A stretch of 64,000 nucleotides of DNA from Datura wrightii (Eukaryota; Streptophyta; Magnoliopsida; Solanales; Solanaceae): NCBI GenBank assembly GCA_035772735.1, contig JASDFA010000010.1, positions 131,753,001 to 131,817,000 of the forward strand. The letters run 5' to 3'. Positions 29,465-41,000 of the stretch are shown here, piece after piece; the stretch's first letter is position 1; each line of letters opens with the position of its first letter. The translations under genes and the position numbers were made by a program. Below the pieces are notes generated by a model. It worked only from the letters and a program-made list of their open reading frames with translations. It was not told where the DNA came from and did no database searches.

Positions 29465-31772
29465 GTGTATGCTTTTAGTTTTAACTAGTCTATATGTACG
29501 CGCCCCGAGTGTGTCCCTTATATTAATAAAAATAAATTTATAAAAACAACATAAATAATATTTAAAAGATGTGTTTGTATAACAATATACGAATTTAGAA
29601 AGAAAATTATAAATATCAAATTGATAAATGATCATGTTTAAGAGTTTGATTCAGTCTAGTAGTTATTTCTTCAGTTTGTTCTAATAATTATTTCAATGAA
29701 CAAAAATATCATAGAAATAGCTTTTGATTAAAAGGTGAAAAAGTTATTCGCTTTTACATGAGCACATAAATGCATGCATTATATGTATATATAAATATTA
29801 ATATTTTCTATATATTTCAAATAAGGAAGAATTTAATACATAAAAATTAGTTAATTTTAAAATCTTAAATATTAGAAAACTAATTAAATAACTATTTTAT
29901 CATGTGTGAACTTTATTTTTTAAAGGGCAAAAAGGTGAATTATATTTTTCTACGAGGCGTCGTATTTTAAATATTCAATAATAACTTAATTTTAAACTTT
30001 TTCATTTTACCTATTTAACTAAAGAGAGTGAATAATAAGAGTTCTCGATTAATTGAAACAACTTAAAGTATGTTATTTTCTATAAGAAGAAGGAGGGGGG
30101 GGGGGGGGGGGGAGGAGGAGGAATTCATGTATTAAAAATTACACTCTTTTAATTTATTTTTTTCGTATTGAAATATTGTGATTGATAATTTGTTAGTTTA
30201 AAAAATAATGGATTGATATATAAGTCAACAGAATTGTAATTGAAAGTCTTAAATATTAGGACTTTTAATATAGCTCAAATAAGGAAAGATTTAAGAAGCA
30301 AAATTTTAGTCAATTTTATACTACTAAATAATAATTAAATAACAATTAATTGAGAAAATAGTAAATGACAATTTTATCTATAGTAAAATCTTTTAATGAA
30401 GGGCAAAAAATTCAATAAACATTTATAAGGACCTTCGCGCTTATGTCTACAGAATATATTGTCAAGTAAATAGGAGAAAAATATTATGCATATATTGAAT
30501 GTTAAATTAGTGATAAAATCTAAAGAAATTATCAAAGATTGTTCCATTAGAACATTGTATTGCATCTTCAAATCCTTTTCAGATTTCGTTGCAATATTAT
30601 CTAAAATAAATTGTGCACAAGAGTTATAATTATATTAATTTATAATTTTATAAAAAAAATTCATTTTATGAGATGAAGAGATTACTTTATAAGACTCAAC
30701 TAAATAGGATAACATAATATCAATATTAGACTCAATTAAAAAAGATGATCTAAGTTAAATTATTTTGAATACAAATAACTTGAGCTGACATAGTAATTAT
30801 TATTGTGTTTTTCAAATTCACAATATAAAAAGAAATTCATAACATAAGAAAAAGAAGAAGATAGATTAACATGAAAACATATAAGGTTGGAGATTGAATC
30901 AAACATATTGATATAGTAGAATTGCTGAATTAAATTATATAATTATAGAGGGAAAGGATTTATAAATCAAAAAAATTCAAAGTATAAAAATATTAAGACA
31001 TTACTATTAAAAAGGATAAAAAGATTTCGTCACTATGGATAAAGAAAAAAAAAAGAGGAACTTTTATGGCAAAAAGAAAACTTTCAAATCAAAAAGGGAA
31101 AATTTTTTAATCCAAATAAAAAAACTTTAGTTGTTCTTTTTTTTAAAACTTTATTTTTATTTTTTTACATTTCAAATAAATTCAAAAGTAGGAAATTTAA
31201 TATAATAATATAAGGTAAAAAAATTGCGACTATCAAAAAGAAAAAAGTAACTTGGCGATTTTATTTTATTTATAGATTTACATTACAAATAAAGTTATGT
31301 CATAGATAGAAAACCTAAAATGATAAAATAAAGTGATGAAAGTAATTAAAAATAATAATTGTATAAAAATAGTAAATGACAATTTTATCTATTGCGATTT
31401 ATTTTAATGAAGGGCAAAAAGTTCAATCAATATTTCTAAGGGCCTTCACACTTTTAATATAGATATAGATATAGATATAGATTACTAAAATGAATTAAAG
31501 TATATTCGTTATATATATATATATATAGTTATTTGATATTATATTTTTAAGAAATAATATATATCTTAAATCTAATTTAATAAAACTTATAAAGGCACAT
31601 ATTTGTCATAACTTTTAGTTTTAGATATTAAATTTTATTTTAAAAATTTATATATAATTATCGAATTAGATTTGTGGAATCAAACATTATATTTGTAATT
31701 ATTCTGTAATTACGCTATAACAAACAAACAGATCACTATAAATATTATACTATGTAATTATTATTCTAATAA
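29465..31772. other. AT-rich non-coding stretch with three copies of a ~150-bp module
   Basis: Very AT-rich, no gene. Three diverged copies of one module are visible at about 29816-29945, 30274-30440 and 31340-31450. Each contains 'caaataagga', a run on 'aataattaaataac', then 'ttttatc...aagggcaaaaag'. Two end in 'ataaggaccttcgcgctt' or 'taagggccttcacacttt'. The third is followed by a (ATAGAT)n run at 31457-31483. Possibly ends of a Helitron or another non-autonomous element; not resolved. Confidence 0.45.
30095..30112 (+). repeat. 18-base G homopolymer
   Basis: 18 consecutive G, flanked by GGA repeats (30091-30121), in otherwise AT-rich DNA. Length may be affected by sequencing error. Confidence 0.9.
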
Positions 31773-33855
31773 TGTCACGCCCAACCTTGGGAGGCATGAC
31801 TGGCACTTGGTGCCCTACTAGGACCTGAACTGCTGAGCTGACTGAGCCTAAGCACCTCTGGTGCAGGACTGACTCTAATTCTAGAATCAAGAAAACAACG
31901 GGCTATATAGCGGCTGTAAATACAATCCCCAGCCGACAAGGCCTATAGCCACCTGTGAAAAGTAGCTAACTAAAGACAAACAAATATAGGGAGTCCTATG
32001 CGGGCCGACAAGGCCACCATGATATCTAGTTATAACTGGAAAGCGAAATCAGATGCTAGACTGAGTTATGACTGACAAGGCCACCAATCAACAGCTAAAC
32101 AGGGCCCTACACGGCCAACACACATAGTCTAAAACACATATGGGCCCCACACAGCCGATATCATCTAACCACAGGGAAGTAGCACAATCTGCAAGCCTCT
32201 AGGAGTAATAAGATGGTCGGGACAGGGCCCCGACCTACCCATACTGTATAAATAAAAGAACTAAACCTCTATCACTCAAGCTTCGGAAGAAGGGAGCTGA
32301 CGGCTCTATACGGCTGACTGGAACTACGAGGGACCTACTCCTCGTCTATCTGTACCTGATACTAAGTATATAAAGCAGTAACTTTAAATAACTGAAAGTA
32401 AGAAATAAAACTAACAATGACTGAAGTAAAGAAAACGGACTGAAGATGACCGAGGTAGTGAAATCAGGACTAAACATAACTGTAATAAGGAGGGTAGGGG
32501 TCATACCTAACAAACGAGGCGTCTTACTGTCTAACTAGCAGTAACTAAAGCAAACATAAACCTTAGCTGGCCCCCATAAGCCGGAAGGTACAATCAGCAC
32601 AGAACAACCCACCTGGGCCCCCATTAGCCCTAGTGAGTATACCTCAATCTATATACCCCTATCCAAGTCATACTGAGTCAACTACTAGCTATAAGCGTCC
32701 TGCCGATCCCCTGGGTCTGCAACTGGGCTCGCTCGGCCCCTGACTGTAGCTGTGTCTGAGTTCGGAGGACTCCTGATATCTACACCCCGGGTGTAAGCGC
32801 TCGGCGGGGGTGTGTACAAGGCCAACCACGACAATATGAGGATCTGGATTCCCATCTTCGTCCCTTGCGGACGGCATGCCGCTCCGTAGAGCGACATATC
32901 CTCGCCCTTAGCGGGCGGCGACACAACTATTAACCCTAGAGTGGTCACGGAAGCTATACAGGTATAATCAAGCCAAAACAAAATAATTTACAAGTCTCAA
33001 CTGACAACAACAACTAAACATGATAACATACTCCTGACATGCTTTACTAAGATTCATACTAGACTACTATGCTGAAGAACTAACTTGTTAAAAGAAAATG
33101 CCTCAACATACCTCGTTCGCTGTTTACCGATTAACTGGCGAGTTCCAATTAGTATTCAATAGCTCTTCCCAACTGAAATCGTGTTACTGGAAAGATAGGA
33201 CTAGTTTTAACACTAAATTCGGCAAAAAGGAAAACTTTATATATAAATATTGACTATATTCCAACTTAATGGAACACGATCGAAACCTCGTTATTTCTCA
33301 AAAGTCTAGAAAGGAGAAATGCTTACTTTAAACCTGGGATCGTATTGACACTAGTTTGGAGCAATTTCAACAACTTTGGCTCGGTGGGACGACGATTCGC
33401 TGGGCGAATTTCACGAAACTAACTCCGTAGAAATGCTCCCTGCAGCCTTATACTTCGATACCCGAAGTTAATTCGGATTTGGACGGTGTTTAGCGGCGTT
33501 TTCGGATGAAAATTAAATGTTTTCCTTCGTCCTCCCCTCTGCTGGTTGTGATTATATGAATTATATTCTAACTTCTAAGTGTGAGACCCTTATATACTTG
33601 AGGCAGCAGACAAGGCAACGTGGCACGCTGCCCAACGCGCTGATTCTGCTCCGTGCCACGTTGGCTAACGCGGAGGAGCAGCTCCGTGCCACTTTGCCCC
33701 TCTGGGCAGCTTGGTTCAGCCTCCTCCCGCGAAATCCCGACTTGGCACCCGTTCGGCCTTTTCCAGGGCCCTTTCCTCGTACGTATGACACTCTAAAACT
33801 CTCGACCAACATACGAATAGGCCGATTAAACGTTAAAAACTTACGGGAAGTAACA
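31773..33855 (-). mobile_element. Solo LTR of a Ty3/gypsy element (D), minus strand
   Basis: 2,083 bp. On the minus strand it starts TGTTACTTCC and ends GGGCGTGACA. AATAA is duplicated at 31768-31772 and 33856-33860. No primer site, PPT or coding sequence lies next to either end. On the minus strand a TATATAAGG box lies at 33588-33596, with the AACGTGGCACG palindromes (33610-33690) directly upstream. 31880-32150 repeats 'ccgacaaggcc' about four times. Short open frames inside are not genes. Confidence 0.9.
33612..33694. repeat. ACGTGGCACG palindromes in D solo LTR
   Basis: AACGTGGCACG (33618) pairs with CTCCGTGCCACGTT (33650-33663). A second unit, CGCGGAGGAGCAGCTCCGTGCCAC, follows at 33671-33694 and contains the smaller palindrome GGAGCAGCTCC. 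It shares the ACGTGGCACGG/CAACGCG vocabulary of element A although the rest of the LTR is unrelated. It sits directly upstream of the TATA box. Confidence 0.85.
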
Positions 33856-33860
33856 AATAA

Positions 33861-34768
33861 TTATAACAATTTTAATTACATAATAATTTTTCAAACTATC
33901 CCAAAAAATTTTACCTAAATAATTAACAATTTTTTAATTATAAATTATTAACATTATTTTATTTAATCATATATTATAGCGATTTGAGATGATAAGCGTG
34001 TATTATTATTTACTAATAAGTGCGAATAACAAGCAACACTATCAATATAGGTGCTTCGGTGAATTAAATTGAATTTAAGGCTATTTCTGTCACTTCAAAA
34101 GTTTTCCATTGATTCTCATTACTAATTTAATGTGTATGATTCATTTAAATTCTGTTCCCGTAATTCAATCACTGTAATAATTTGTTCACTTTTGATTGTG
34201 GAGATATGATTATCTTTTGGAGAGCTCATATTCATCATGATATTGATGATTACATTGAGTATTCTCTATTTTGGTATTAGTGAGTAATTGATTATTGTTC
34301 TTTTCTATTTTTATTTGTTTAATATTAATTTTTAACAGTAATTTTTTAAAGTTTTAAAATTTATTATTTTTTATATGTATTTATAATATTTAATAATAAT
34401 AATTATTAGGACTAAATTAAATAAAAATAAATATTTTTATTTTAAACTTTAAAAATAATAAATAATTATTTTTATCGTATTTATTATATAATATAGTGAA
34501 TAAAAAATAACATTATTGACATTGGGACCGGACAATATCCAACTAATATATATATATATGTTCATAAATTAGTTTAAGCATTGACCTCTTTCCTGGCAAT
34601 TCCGACAAACATGCTAACAACAACCACAATAACGGCTCTCCGACGTCAAGATTACAGTATTCACCACAGCCCCACACAGACACCCTTCCTCTGCAACTCC
34701 TTCACCCACTCCTCCCACCCAAAGAAAGCACGAAAACATTGAGGATCGATCAATTAAAAGAAGCAAAA
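33861..34768 (+). promoter_or_regulatory. Upstream region and 5' UTR of the SIP2-type gene
   Basis: AT-rich intergenic DNA between the D solo LTR and the aquaporin start codon. 34540-34560 is a short (TA)n. From about 34590 the sequence turns C-rich (caccacagccccacacag...ctccttcacccactcctccc), which looks like a plant 5' UTR. No strong TATA is chosen; transcription start unknown. The D promoter on the opposite strand ends about 700 bp upstream. Confidence 0.45.
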
Positions 34769-35062
34769 ATGGGGGTAAGCAGGAGGAGGCTTCTGGTTTC
34801 AGATTTCATCATGTCCTTCATGTGGGTTTGGTCAAGTGTGCTTATCAAGATGTTTGTTCACACAATCTTGGGTTATGGGGCATATGATCTCAAAGGTGAA
34901 ATCCTCAAACATGCAATTTCTGTCATCAATATGTTCTTCTTCGCCTTGTTGGTTAAAGTTACCAAGGGTGGGGCGTACAACCCGCTCACTATCTTGTCCG
35001 GTGCTATCTCTGGGGATCTCACCAATTTCCTCTTCACTGTTGGTGCTAGAATTCCTGCTCAG
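34769..35062 (+). CDS. SIP2-1: SIP2-type gene, exon 1
   Basis: 98 codons (MGVSRRRLLV ... GARIPAQ) with the first two or three membrane helices and the NPL box. Donor CAG|GTTGGT at 35063, a weaker form than the GTAAGT of intron 2. Confidence 0.93.
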
Positions 35063-38000
35063 GTTGGTTTCGTGCATTTCTTTCTTTTTTATCTGTAAAT
35101 GAGGTCTAAACAACTGCGCATATTTATTCAATAGCTCACCTGTTCTTTTATGGATTTTTAGAAGTTTATGCCTCAAGTTAAATTGAAATTCTAAACTAGG
35201 GTTATGTGGGTGGTGTTTGGAACCCACTTGTAGGCATATGAATATTATGGGTTTAATATCCATGTTAAATTTGGATAAATTTCTAAATTCAAGAAATATC
35301 AAACCCAAATCAAAATCGATTATTTAAGTCCAAAAGACAGTCCAATTTTATTTGGGCTAGTTCATTGAGTTGACTTCCAAAAGATGGGTCCAATTTCTCA
35401 ATCGTATTGTTGAGAAAAATGTCTATTGCTTTCATCACCTTCCTCTTGTTGGGCTTGTGGAGGCCTGATTAAGTCGGCCCAGCCGACTTAGGCCCGTTAG
35501 AAACCCTAATAACCCTAATCTATTTCTATAAATAGATAACTTGTACTTGTAATCTAAATACCAAAATAGAGAGCAATAAAATTCCTCCCAGTTGCGGCTG
35601 TGGACTAGGTCGTGAGACCGAACCACGTAAATTCTGGTGTGTCGCTTTGTGTTCCGTTTTCTCTATTTTCTTGCAGTTAATTTGTGTGTTTGTTTATTGT
35701 TGTTGTTTCGCTGACCAACAATTGGTATCAGAGCGAGGTTATACACACGAAAAAAAATTTAGCGAGAATCACCTAAAATTTTTAGGAGAAAGAAAGCAGC
35801 AGTGCTGCCGACCGGAGAAGACCTAAAATTTTTTAGAAAAGAACTAAAAGCTGCCGACCAGAGCAGCAGCCGCGCCGCCCCCGATCCAGAGAGAGAAAGC
35901 AGCCGTCGTTGCTCCAGTTGCGAGCCAAAGGAGGAACCAACGTCGACCAGGGAGCCGCCGTCGCGCAGAGGGAGCCAGATCGAGCAGCTGCGCAGCCTAG
36001 GAGCAGCCGACCAGAGAACCCAGCAGTCGCCGCTGCCTCAATCGCGAGCTGCTGCCACCGCGACCAGCCGACGCCGGAAAAAGAAAAAAAAAGGGCAGCC
36101 GACGCCTGGAGAAGAACCGAAAGCAGCAGCACAGTGTCGCCGACCGGAGAAAAACCAGTTTTTTTTCTCAGATCGAGCAGCAGCGCAGCAGATCGAGCGA
36201 GAAAAACAAAAACTATAGAAACCAGTTGCGCAGGTCCCCGTTCAGCCGTTCAGTTGTGCCGTCACCGTCACGAGCAGCAGATTTGAACAGCCTCAAGCGC
36301 GCAACACCAGAGAAAGAGAAAATCGCAGTCGCCGGAGAAGTACTGTTCACCGGCAGGTACTATTTCGCTGGAGAAATTTTTTTTCAGGCAGAAGGTTTTC
36401 AATTGATTTTTGTTGGTGGTGGTCCGAGTTGCTTTGTTGGTGCGTATTGGTTTTGTCATTGAATTTCTGACGAAGTTACCAAGGGGTGAGATCAGTTGTA
36501 CCGGGTACCTCATCTAGTCGTTTGAGATGGTAGAAGATGGGAAGTATCGAATTGAAAAGTTTGATGATGCAGATTTCAGTTGGTGGAAAATGCAAATTGA
36601 GGATTTGCTGGTTCAGAAGGAGTTAACATGGTATTGGGTGACAAGCCAGAAAAGATGTCTGATGCAGAGTGGGCAGGTTTGGATCGGAAAGCCATGGCGG
36701 TTATCCGACCCTCGTTGACCAAGAATGTTGCGTTTAACATTCTGAAGGAGAAGACAACGAAAGGTGTCATGGAAGCGCTGTCTAACATGTACGAGAAGCC
36801 ATCTGCAGCAAACAAGGTCTTTCTGATTAGAGAATTGGTGAACACAAAAATGAAGGAAGGCAGTTCAGTTACCGAGCACATAAATACAATGAATTCGATC
36901 TTAGCCAAACTTACGTCAGTGGGCATTAAGTTCGATGATGAAGTTCAAGCCTCACTACTGCTATCGTCATTACCTGACAGTTGGTCTGGAACGGTTACAG
37001 CAGTTACCAGTTCAGCGAGACCCGATGGATTCACTTTTGAGAAGATTCGTGATCTCATTCTAGGCGAGGATGTCAGAAGAAGGAGTTCTGGGGAATCATG
37101 GAGTGATTTGTTAAATGTCGGTATAGGCAGGAGGAATAGCAGAGGTAGTGGGAGCAGGAACAGAAGGAGGAGTCAGTCGAAGACTCAGGATCGCTCAGGT
37201 GTAACGTATTGGACGTGCAAGGAAGTGGGGCATTTCAGGAATCAATGCCCGAATAATAAACAAATTAACATTGCAGGAGACTACGCTCATAATGATCTCT
37301 TGATATGTAGCGTGGAGAGCAGTGTGGATTCCTGGGTCATGGATTCTGGTTCTTCATTTCATGCTACCCACAACAGTGAAGCATTGCAGAATCTGAAAGA
37401 AGGGGATTTTGGAAAGGTAAGACTAGCGAACAATAAAGTTCTTGATGTAACGGGCATGGGTGACATGATTCTGAAAACTTCAGTCGGTTCGTGGACTTTA
37501 AAGGATGTCCGAGTGATTCCAAGCTTGAAGAAACGGTTGATTTCTGTTGGGCGGGTGGATGATGAGGGACACGATGTTAAGTTCGGAAACGGGCAGTGGA
37601 AGGTGATAAAGGGGAACTTGGTCATAGCTCGAGGAAAGAAACGGAGTTCGCTGTATATGGTCTATTTACCGTCTGAGGGAGTGACTGTCCCAGATCAGAA
37701 GAGAAACAAAATCCGGTTCACAGAGTCTCGTGGGCAGAAGAAGGTTCGTTTTGCAGGAGATAAACCCAGAGCACAGGTCAGATTCAGGTTGAACGTGCTT
37801 GGAAAGGTTCAGGTAAACCAGTTAGGGGTTTTCGTGGCAGTGGGAGCACCGGCAGTCAGCCAGTTAAAGCTTCAGCCAGAGTCACCAGACAGTGGGTTAA
37901 GAGAACCAGTGTTCCAGCTGTCAAAGTCTCTCCGGATGATTACCTACTAACTTTGGAGAGTGTTGTATGTTCTCAGAGTATCCCAGGATCCTGCAGTTCG

Positions 38001-41000
38001 TGCAAGTGGGAGTCGGTAGGGACAGAGGACGAGTCAGGGCAGTTTTAGTCGTGACTGATGTTGGAGCTTGGGGAAGCTTCAACGGGCCTTCAGGTTAACT
38101 GATGAAAAGGCCGTTGCAACCAGGAAGATGAGGAAGAGATTACTAGACGTACAAGTGCTCACAGTGGATGGCAGTTGAAGATTATCATGCCTCCAAGTGG
38201 GAGATTGTTGGGCTAGTGGAGGCTTGATTAAGTCGGCCCAGCCGACTTAGGCCCGTTAGAAACCCTAATAACCCTAATCTATTTCTATAAATAGATAGCT
38301 TGTACTTGTAATCTAAATACCACAAGAGAGGGCAATAAAATTCCTCCCAGTTGCAGCTGTGGACTAGGTCGTGAGACCGAACCACGTAAATTCTTGTGTG
38401 TCGCTTTGTGTTCCGTTTTCTCTATTTTCTCGCAGTTAATTTGTGTGTGTGTTTATTGTTGTTGTTCCGCTGACCAACACCTCTGAGTCTAAGCGTCTCA
38501 TCTCCTTTCCTCAATCTATCATTACTTACAGTATTTCTGCATTTCCATTTAACCTTTTGTCATTTGAGCTGTTGCATTTATTTTCTTGAATTGTAATTGA
38601 TCTTCTAGTCTTAGTAATACAGTTTTGAGAACCTGCTTACTGTTATATTGGATTTAAGTTCATTACATAAAAAAAATTCGCACAGAAAGAGAAACTGAAA
38701 TCAAAGAGCTGCGTCTCCTTTATCCTCCGTAAGTCATGCTGACTCCCTGTTACCGCTGTTTCCAATGTTACAACTCCTCCTGTTTCATGGTCAGTATCAC
38801 ATTAGGATTTTAAAAGCTCAGCCAAGCTTCAACATTCCACCATCACTGCGCTTAGTCTTCAATGTCGCGTGCAGTTCAGTTGCAGAAGGAAAACTCATGA
38901 TTTTCAAGCTTATGTCCATCAGAGCCCACATCACATACTTCTCTGATGGACTGTGGACAACGACATATAGATGTTAGAACCAGTATACGAGAGTAATACG
39001 GAGCTACTTCTTTCCTGGGTGACATACAACTTTAGAAGGAGAAGGGCACTAAAATATTTCTTAAAGAAAAGGGGTAGCACTATTGGCGTAAAAAGAGATG
39101 CTGACTATGGCTGTATGTGGAAAGATGAAATCTAAATTTTGGTGCAAAAGGAATAGCTTTTGAGCTCCTTTTATGAATATTTTATGAGGCAGAATTTTAT
39201 TTATAGTCAAAGACAGGTAGCATCACGTGTTATCCGAAAGAGACCTGGCCATATTTGATAATTGAACAGATAAACATTGGAGGTGTTGGCGTGTAGATCG
39301 AAATTTGATATTAAAATGTTATCAGGTGAATGAAGGTCAAGCTGATTGCTTCAGAAATAAATTAAAGGGGCGGTAAAATAGCGTGGAAAAGCCAATGGAT
39401 GGCTATTTGTGGTGATAGTGTTGCTGCCTCAGTATTCTGAAGGAAAAAAGCTTACTGAAATTAATAGGAGAGAATGCATAATTACTCCCCGAAGTAGAAT
39501 CGTTATTCCAAAGAGACACCTGAACTTTGCTGGGGTCGTATTACCCTTTGAACAATTTTGAACTGATATTATTACATCCTTTTGGGCCAGCCCTAATTTT
39601 TAAAAAGTAGGTGTTAATTACACATTAATTCTTGCTCGACACATGCTCATTTAAATAAAAATATTTTTTTCTTCTTTTTGTTTTTGTTTTTCTCTTTATT
39701 ACTTATTGACTTTATCTTTAAATAACTTCTCTGTTCCACCCCCAAACCCCCTTGATATTCTTCTTCTTCAGCTAATGTCACACCCTGAACCTATGCCTGG
39801 GCGGGCCGACATCTGGTGCCATAACTTGGCCGAGTGAACCCTTCTATATGAACATGATGATTCAAAATTTGCATGACACTATATGAAACAGAATAGCAGG
39901 TGTGAGTCACATAAGAGCAACTCTCACACATGTAGTGGAAAGATGGAGGTAAGAATAATGTAAAACCTTTTTTTAAGAATAATTTCTTTTTTGACAAGGA
40001 TCTCTTAAGCTAATTAACAACCTAAGAATCCATCACAAGAACAACCATCACAACCTTATCCATCCTCAACACCAAAACAACCTGACATTCTATAACCGTA
40101 GGTCGTAGCTTGGACTCATGGCTTTCGAGCACCATCCCATTAGTCCCGACCTCAAGATAACCCTAAGGAGTAGAAATTAAGCCCATGCAATGAATTAGGA
40201 AGAAAAATTACTTTATTGGAAGAAATGTTGCTCAAAAATCCAAGTCTTGAACCCTAGAAGTGATTCCTTGATGTCATTAGAGATTGAAGAGGGATTGATG
40301 TTAGAATCGCGTATTTGGTGAAGAAATGACTAAGAATCCATGTGATTAACTGAGTTTTCCTATCATCCGAGTTTCAAAAGATATAAAAACCAAACAATAA
40401 AAAATAATTTCCTAGTGAAAAAGGATAATATAGAAGCCTCATGGGGTGGGGAAATGGGGTACAATAGAGACAATTGGAATGTGTAGTGCAAGAAAGGCAA
40501 AGGCAAAGATGGCCGAAAGTAAAGAATGCAAGGGAAGTCATTCCCGACTATATATATGTGTGTGTCTTTCCGTTGAGTGAAATATTAACCCTTTAGTGGC
40601 TTAGAAAGAAGGGATCAACCTACCTCCCATATACCAAAACTGTCACGCCCTAAATCCTTTTTGTGACAAACTGGTTGCTGATGCCTTAACTTAACCGAGT
40701 GGACCACTCACATTCTTCATAAATATGACTTATATGTTTTATGCAGAAGAGAAATCATTTCATTAAAAATTTGAACTTTCAGTAAGTGTGAAGTTATAAT
40801 CCAAAATTAAGCGTATTCATAAAAGCCATACAAGGCCAAAGCCCTGACTTTCATAAAAGTGGAAGAGAAATCATTTCATAAAACATTTGCACTTGCATGA
40901 ATAGAAGAAATACTGGGACAAGGCCCCTAGCTATACCCAAAAATATAACAGTTCATGTCATAAGAAATAGTGCCTAGGTAGTTAATGGGGGTAACCAAAA

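Larger units (their letters stand above)
35447..38479 (+). mobile_element. Non-autonomous Ty1/copia element (gag-protease only) in SIP2 intron
   Basis: 3,033 bp, same strand as the host gene. Two 274-bp LTRs (35447-35720, 38206-38479), about 11 differences by eye. Initiator-Met primer site TGGTATCAGAGC at 35723-35734. Purine-rich tract aagtgggagat just before 38206. CCTCT target duplication. A 790-bp GC-rich leader precedes gag. After the protease there is no integrase or RT, only about 500 bp of Lys/Arg-rich frame and non-coding DNA, so mobility would need a helper. Confidence 0.92.

Noticed and set aside
33517..33918. 133-residue open frame across the D palindromes
   Set aside because: Antisense to the LTR promoter, spans the LTR boundary and the target duplication, no domain.
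34739..34768. Upstream extension of the SIP2-type protein (starting before 34769)
   Set aside because: There is no ATG in that frame before 34769, and the family starts close to the MGVSRRRLL-like N-terminus.
35802..36286. Two overlapping open frames rich in Ser, Arg, Ala and Gln
   Set aside because: They lie in the GC-rich Copia leader upstream of the true gag start and match no domain; composition follows the GCAGCCGACC repeats.
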